Position numbers and translations under genes: made by a program. From positions 1-7,565 of the forward strand of contig JAITIJ010000026.1 in assembly GCA_031279495.1 (NCBI GenBank): a stretch of 7,565 nucleotides of DNA. The letters are read 5' to 3'. A model generated the notes under the pieces. The model had not been told where the DNA came from. It made no database searches and worked only from the letters and a program-made list of their open reading frames with translations. Of the stretch, positions 5,854 to 7,565 are shown one piece after another (position 1 is the first letter of the stretch; every line of letters starts with the position of its first letter). Source of the DNA: Holosporales bacterium. GTDB lineage: Bacteria > Pseudomonadota > Alphaproteobacteria > UBA3830 > JAIRMZ01.

Positions 5854-6802
5854 TCAATCGGCCGTGCGCGTAATGCTCATCCACAGACCTCCTAGCATTT
5901 CAATGCCGCGCCATTGATTTTCCCCCTCACTATTCCATGGCATGAATGTCATAGCCCGCGCTCCAATGCCACAGCAACCAGGAACAAATTCCTGTGTTAT
6001 TCTGTACTTTTCTCCAAAAACCATCACATATTGAATATCCGGATTTCCATCGGGTTGTGAAAGGCAGAGTAGCTGACATAGATTAACCTCAAAATCCATT
6101 TGGTAGTGGTGATCCATCTGGCTGACGCCATCCCCCGTTCGGTGGAACAATAGGCGCCGACGAATCTCTCTGTAAGGCCGGAACAGCGAATTGAGCAAAA
6201 TCAGGAAACTCTCTTCTAATACGGTCTCCATTTTCTAGGAAATATTCAAAAACGACAAGCCCTTGCGGGAAGATGGAAAAAAGAACTGCAGGATCATCAA
6301 GAGTGTAATTATAGAAAAAACTTCCTCCCGGAGCTAATACCTGAAGAAGGATCTTAAGACACTCTTTAAACCCATCAGCCGTTGAGAGAAAGTATCCTGA
6401 ACTCCAGTCAGATAAAACAGCGTCAAAACCAAAATCTGCATCAGGAAAAGCATTGCGCAAAGCATTGCGAAAAGCGATAAGATGCTCTGAAAAAGTGAAA
6501 TCAAAACATTGTAGAAACCACAGATGTACTCCTTCTCCTCTATCGGCGTGAACCAAACGATAACCGTTTGCATAAGGTACTTTTCCATCCGCATCTGGCT
6601 GCATCAATTGGCAGGCGGCATCGTCAGGATGCGCGGGATTGCTTCCCAAGATAAGGGCCAAACCCTTATACTCCGGATTTGCTCTCTCGGCCTCTAGGCG
6701 AGCAGATATCTCAACTGCCTTTTGACGAACTGCGTCTAAGAATCTCTCTCCAAAAAGCTGATGCTCTTTTCTTTCGTTTTCTCTTCTCTCTTCTCTCTTC
6801 AC
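5854..6802 (-). pseudogene. Methyltransferase-like protein, broken by a frameshift (distal part of a secreted protein?)
   Basis: Reading from GTG 6802, one frame encodes 237 residues and stops at 6089. The last 14 of these look non-coding, while the +1 frame from about 6137 continues coherently for roughly 93 residues to a stop at 5854. Removing one G from the GGGGG run (minus strand; C5 at 6132-6136) joins them into 315 residues, reading PPNGDGVSQMDHHYQMDFEV at the join. The N-terminal 45 residues are Arg/Glu/Lys-rich. The core has a Rossmann/methyltransferase flavour: FGFDAVLSDWSSGYFL (124-139) and LKILLQVLAPGGSFFYNYTL (149-168) match motif IV and post-motif strands. No GxGxG SAM-binding loop is visible, so enzymatic activity is uncertain. 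The GTG start has no ribosome binding site and overlaps the upstream stop (GTGA), so it may be the continuation of the signal-peptide part. I name no function. Confidence 0.6.
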
Positions 6803-7172
6803 GAATCTAGAGGGGAAAGCACCCTAAATACTCCATCAAAAAAACAGCTTAATAGATCATCTGAATCATCCCCGCTCGTCCTTTTATCTTCCATCATCTT
6901 CTCGACGCTCTCTAATTCAGATATTGCAGGACTTCCTTCGGGCATTCTCCGCTTTAAAGCGGCTAAATTAGCCTTTATTTCCTCCCGGGCCCTCTCCAAC
7001 GCAGCACGTTGGTCGTCCCCACGCTTTAAACACGCTTTAAATTGGCAAACAGCGTCCTTAGTTTTCCATTCATTACTTCATACATAGAATCGCCCGGATC
7101 CATCCCTTGCGCAGAAAATCCCCCAACAAAAAAGTCAATCAAACACGTCCATATAAACATTCTCTGCTTCAT
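6799..7172 (-). pseudogene. Signal-peptide protein, N-terminal part, broken by a frameshift
   Basis: The start is ATG 7172, with AGGGAAG (7184-7178) about 5 nt upstream. The first residues MKQRMFIWTCLIDFFVGGFS followed by AQGMD form a credible signal peptide (cleavage near FSA/QG). The frame stops at 7028-7026 after 48 codons. In the next frame, coherent protein runs from about 7077 to a TGA at 6801-6799: KDAVCQFKACLKRGDDQRAA and a charged helical region up to LLSCFFDGVFRVLSPLDS. Adding one A to the AAAA run at 7062-7065 joins them (MNGKTKDAV), giving 124 residues. The stop overlaps the GTG of the next part. A further one-base change between 6824 and 6802, for example in the CCCC run at 6812-6815, would fuse everything into one 439-residue exported protein. 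It could instead be two coupled genes. No homologue is recognised. Confidence 0.6.
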
Positions 7173-7266
7173 TTTTTCTTCCCTATTTGGAATAGGCAAT
7201 AATAAACAATCGATCCACTAAATCTCAATAACCCATTTTAGCTACTTTATGTTCTATTGGAAAGTC

Positions 7267-7293
7267 AAAAAAGCTTAAAGTTATTTTAACGCT
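7267..7293 (-). terminator. Probable intrinsic terminator on the minus strand
   Basis: On the minus strand, AGCGTTAAA and TTTAAGCT form a stem with one bulged G around a 5-nt loop, followed at once by TTTTTT (7272-7267). The stem is AU-rich and modest. It would end a transcript coming from the right edge of the window, about 95 nt before the secreted-protein start. A stop codon TAA at 7289-7287 lies inside the stem. Confidence 0.4.
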
Positions 7294-7565
7294 CTCCTCG
7301 ATACTCAAATGAGTTCTCTCTCTGCGTGGCCGTGAAAATGGTCAAGACCCTTTGTGATATTGACCGGTCTGATGTGACCATGAGGGCGTGGATGCACGGA
7401 TACATCACTGACGGTTTGTCAAGCACAGACATTCGTCTGACCGGCAAAGTCCATCGAACAGAGGACGGCTGGTAGTTTGGAGGATGAGGTAGTTAGTATA
7501 TTTAGTATACAGTGAGGTTTTCGATAAAGAAGGGTTGTAGTTTTTTTAAGAGGCGCTGACGGTTT
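7288..7565. other. Unidentified segment open on both strands
   Basis: Two mutually antisense frames cover the same bases. The plus frame runs open from 7290 to TAG 7473-7475 (possible GTG at 7332, 47 codons from there). The minus frame is open from about 7484 to TAA 7289-7287 (ATG near 7430, 48 codons from there, with no ribosome binding site). Both have plausible composition and neither is recognised. The block 7330-7475 is visibly richer in G and C than its AT-rich flanks. An 8-bp direct repeat TTAGTATA occurs at 7493-7500 and 7502-7509. It may be a gene remnant or the 3' end of a minus-strand gene feeding the terminator at 7267-7293. Beyond 7475 I see nothing else. Confidence 0.3.

Noticed and set aside
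7408..7565. Direct repeat CTGACGGTTT at 7408-7417 and 7556-7565
   Set aside because: Repeated 10-mers are expected many times by chance in 7.5 kb, and neither terminal inverted repeats nor a transposase frame is associated.

Overview
The window looks like chromosomal DNA of an alphaproteobacterium. The ribosomal protein L31 is the cysteine-free form, with the WGKxGDxxRLDxDPKSHPAWTG core typical of Rhodospirillales/Holosporales-type alphaproteobacteria. The minus-strand order ybeY - CBS-domain CorC/TlyC - lnt is a classic alphaproteobacterial cluster. The base composition is moderate, the intergenic stretches are long, there is an orphan secreted TPR-like protein, and a signal-peptide protein is decayed. 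Together these fit a host-associated lineage such as Holosporales better than a free-living one. That placement is inference from the proteins alone.

Layout, left to right. Positions 1-2780 hold four minus-strand genes read right to left: an exported helical-repeat protein of unknown function (2780-1635), ybeY for 16S rRNA maturation and quality control (about 1587-994), corC/tlyC-like (981-118), and the first 38 codons of lnt (116 to the window edge). Spacings of 47, 12 and 1 nt suggest one transcription unit. A perfect 9-bp inverted repeat lies in the leader of the first gene. Positions 2781-3482 have no convincing gene, only two overlapping open frames of doubtful status. The minus-strand gene at 4658-3483 is hemW, the radical-SAM haem chaperone, with a possible extended -10 upstream. 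Positions 4700-5116 are empty.

On the plus strand, a tRNA-Pro(CGG) (5117-5193) is followed by rpmE (5263-5490). A sigma70-like promoter for rpmE begins 2 nt after the tRNA CCA end, and its -10 box is embedded in a perfect 8-bp inverted repeat. The tRNA carries C instead of the almost universal U/pseudouridine at position 55.

The right part (7172-5854, minus strand) is a broken gene. A signal-peptide start with a good ribosome binding site runs into coherent protein that switches reading frame at two or three places. Repairing three single-base changes gives one exported protein of 439 residues with a Rossmann/methyltransferase-like core. Positions 7288-7565 hold a short segment that is open on both strands and that I cannot identify; it ends at a likely minus-strand terminator.

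I see no CRISPR array, insertion sequence, phage module or defence system. The points most worth checking are the C55 tRNA, the rpmE promoter/hairpin, and the multiply frameshifted secreted protein.
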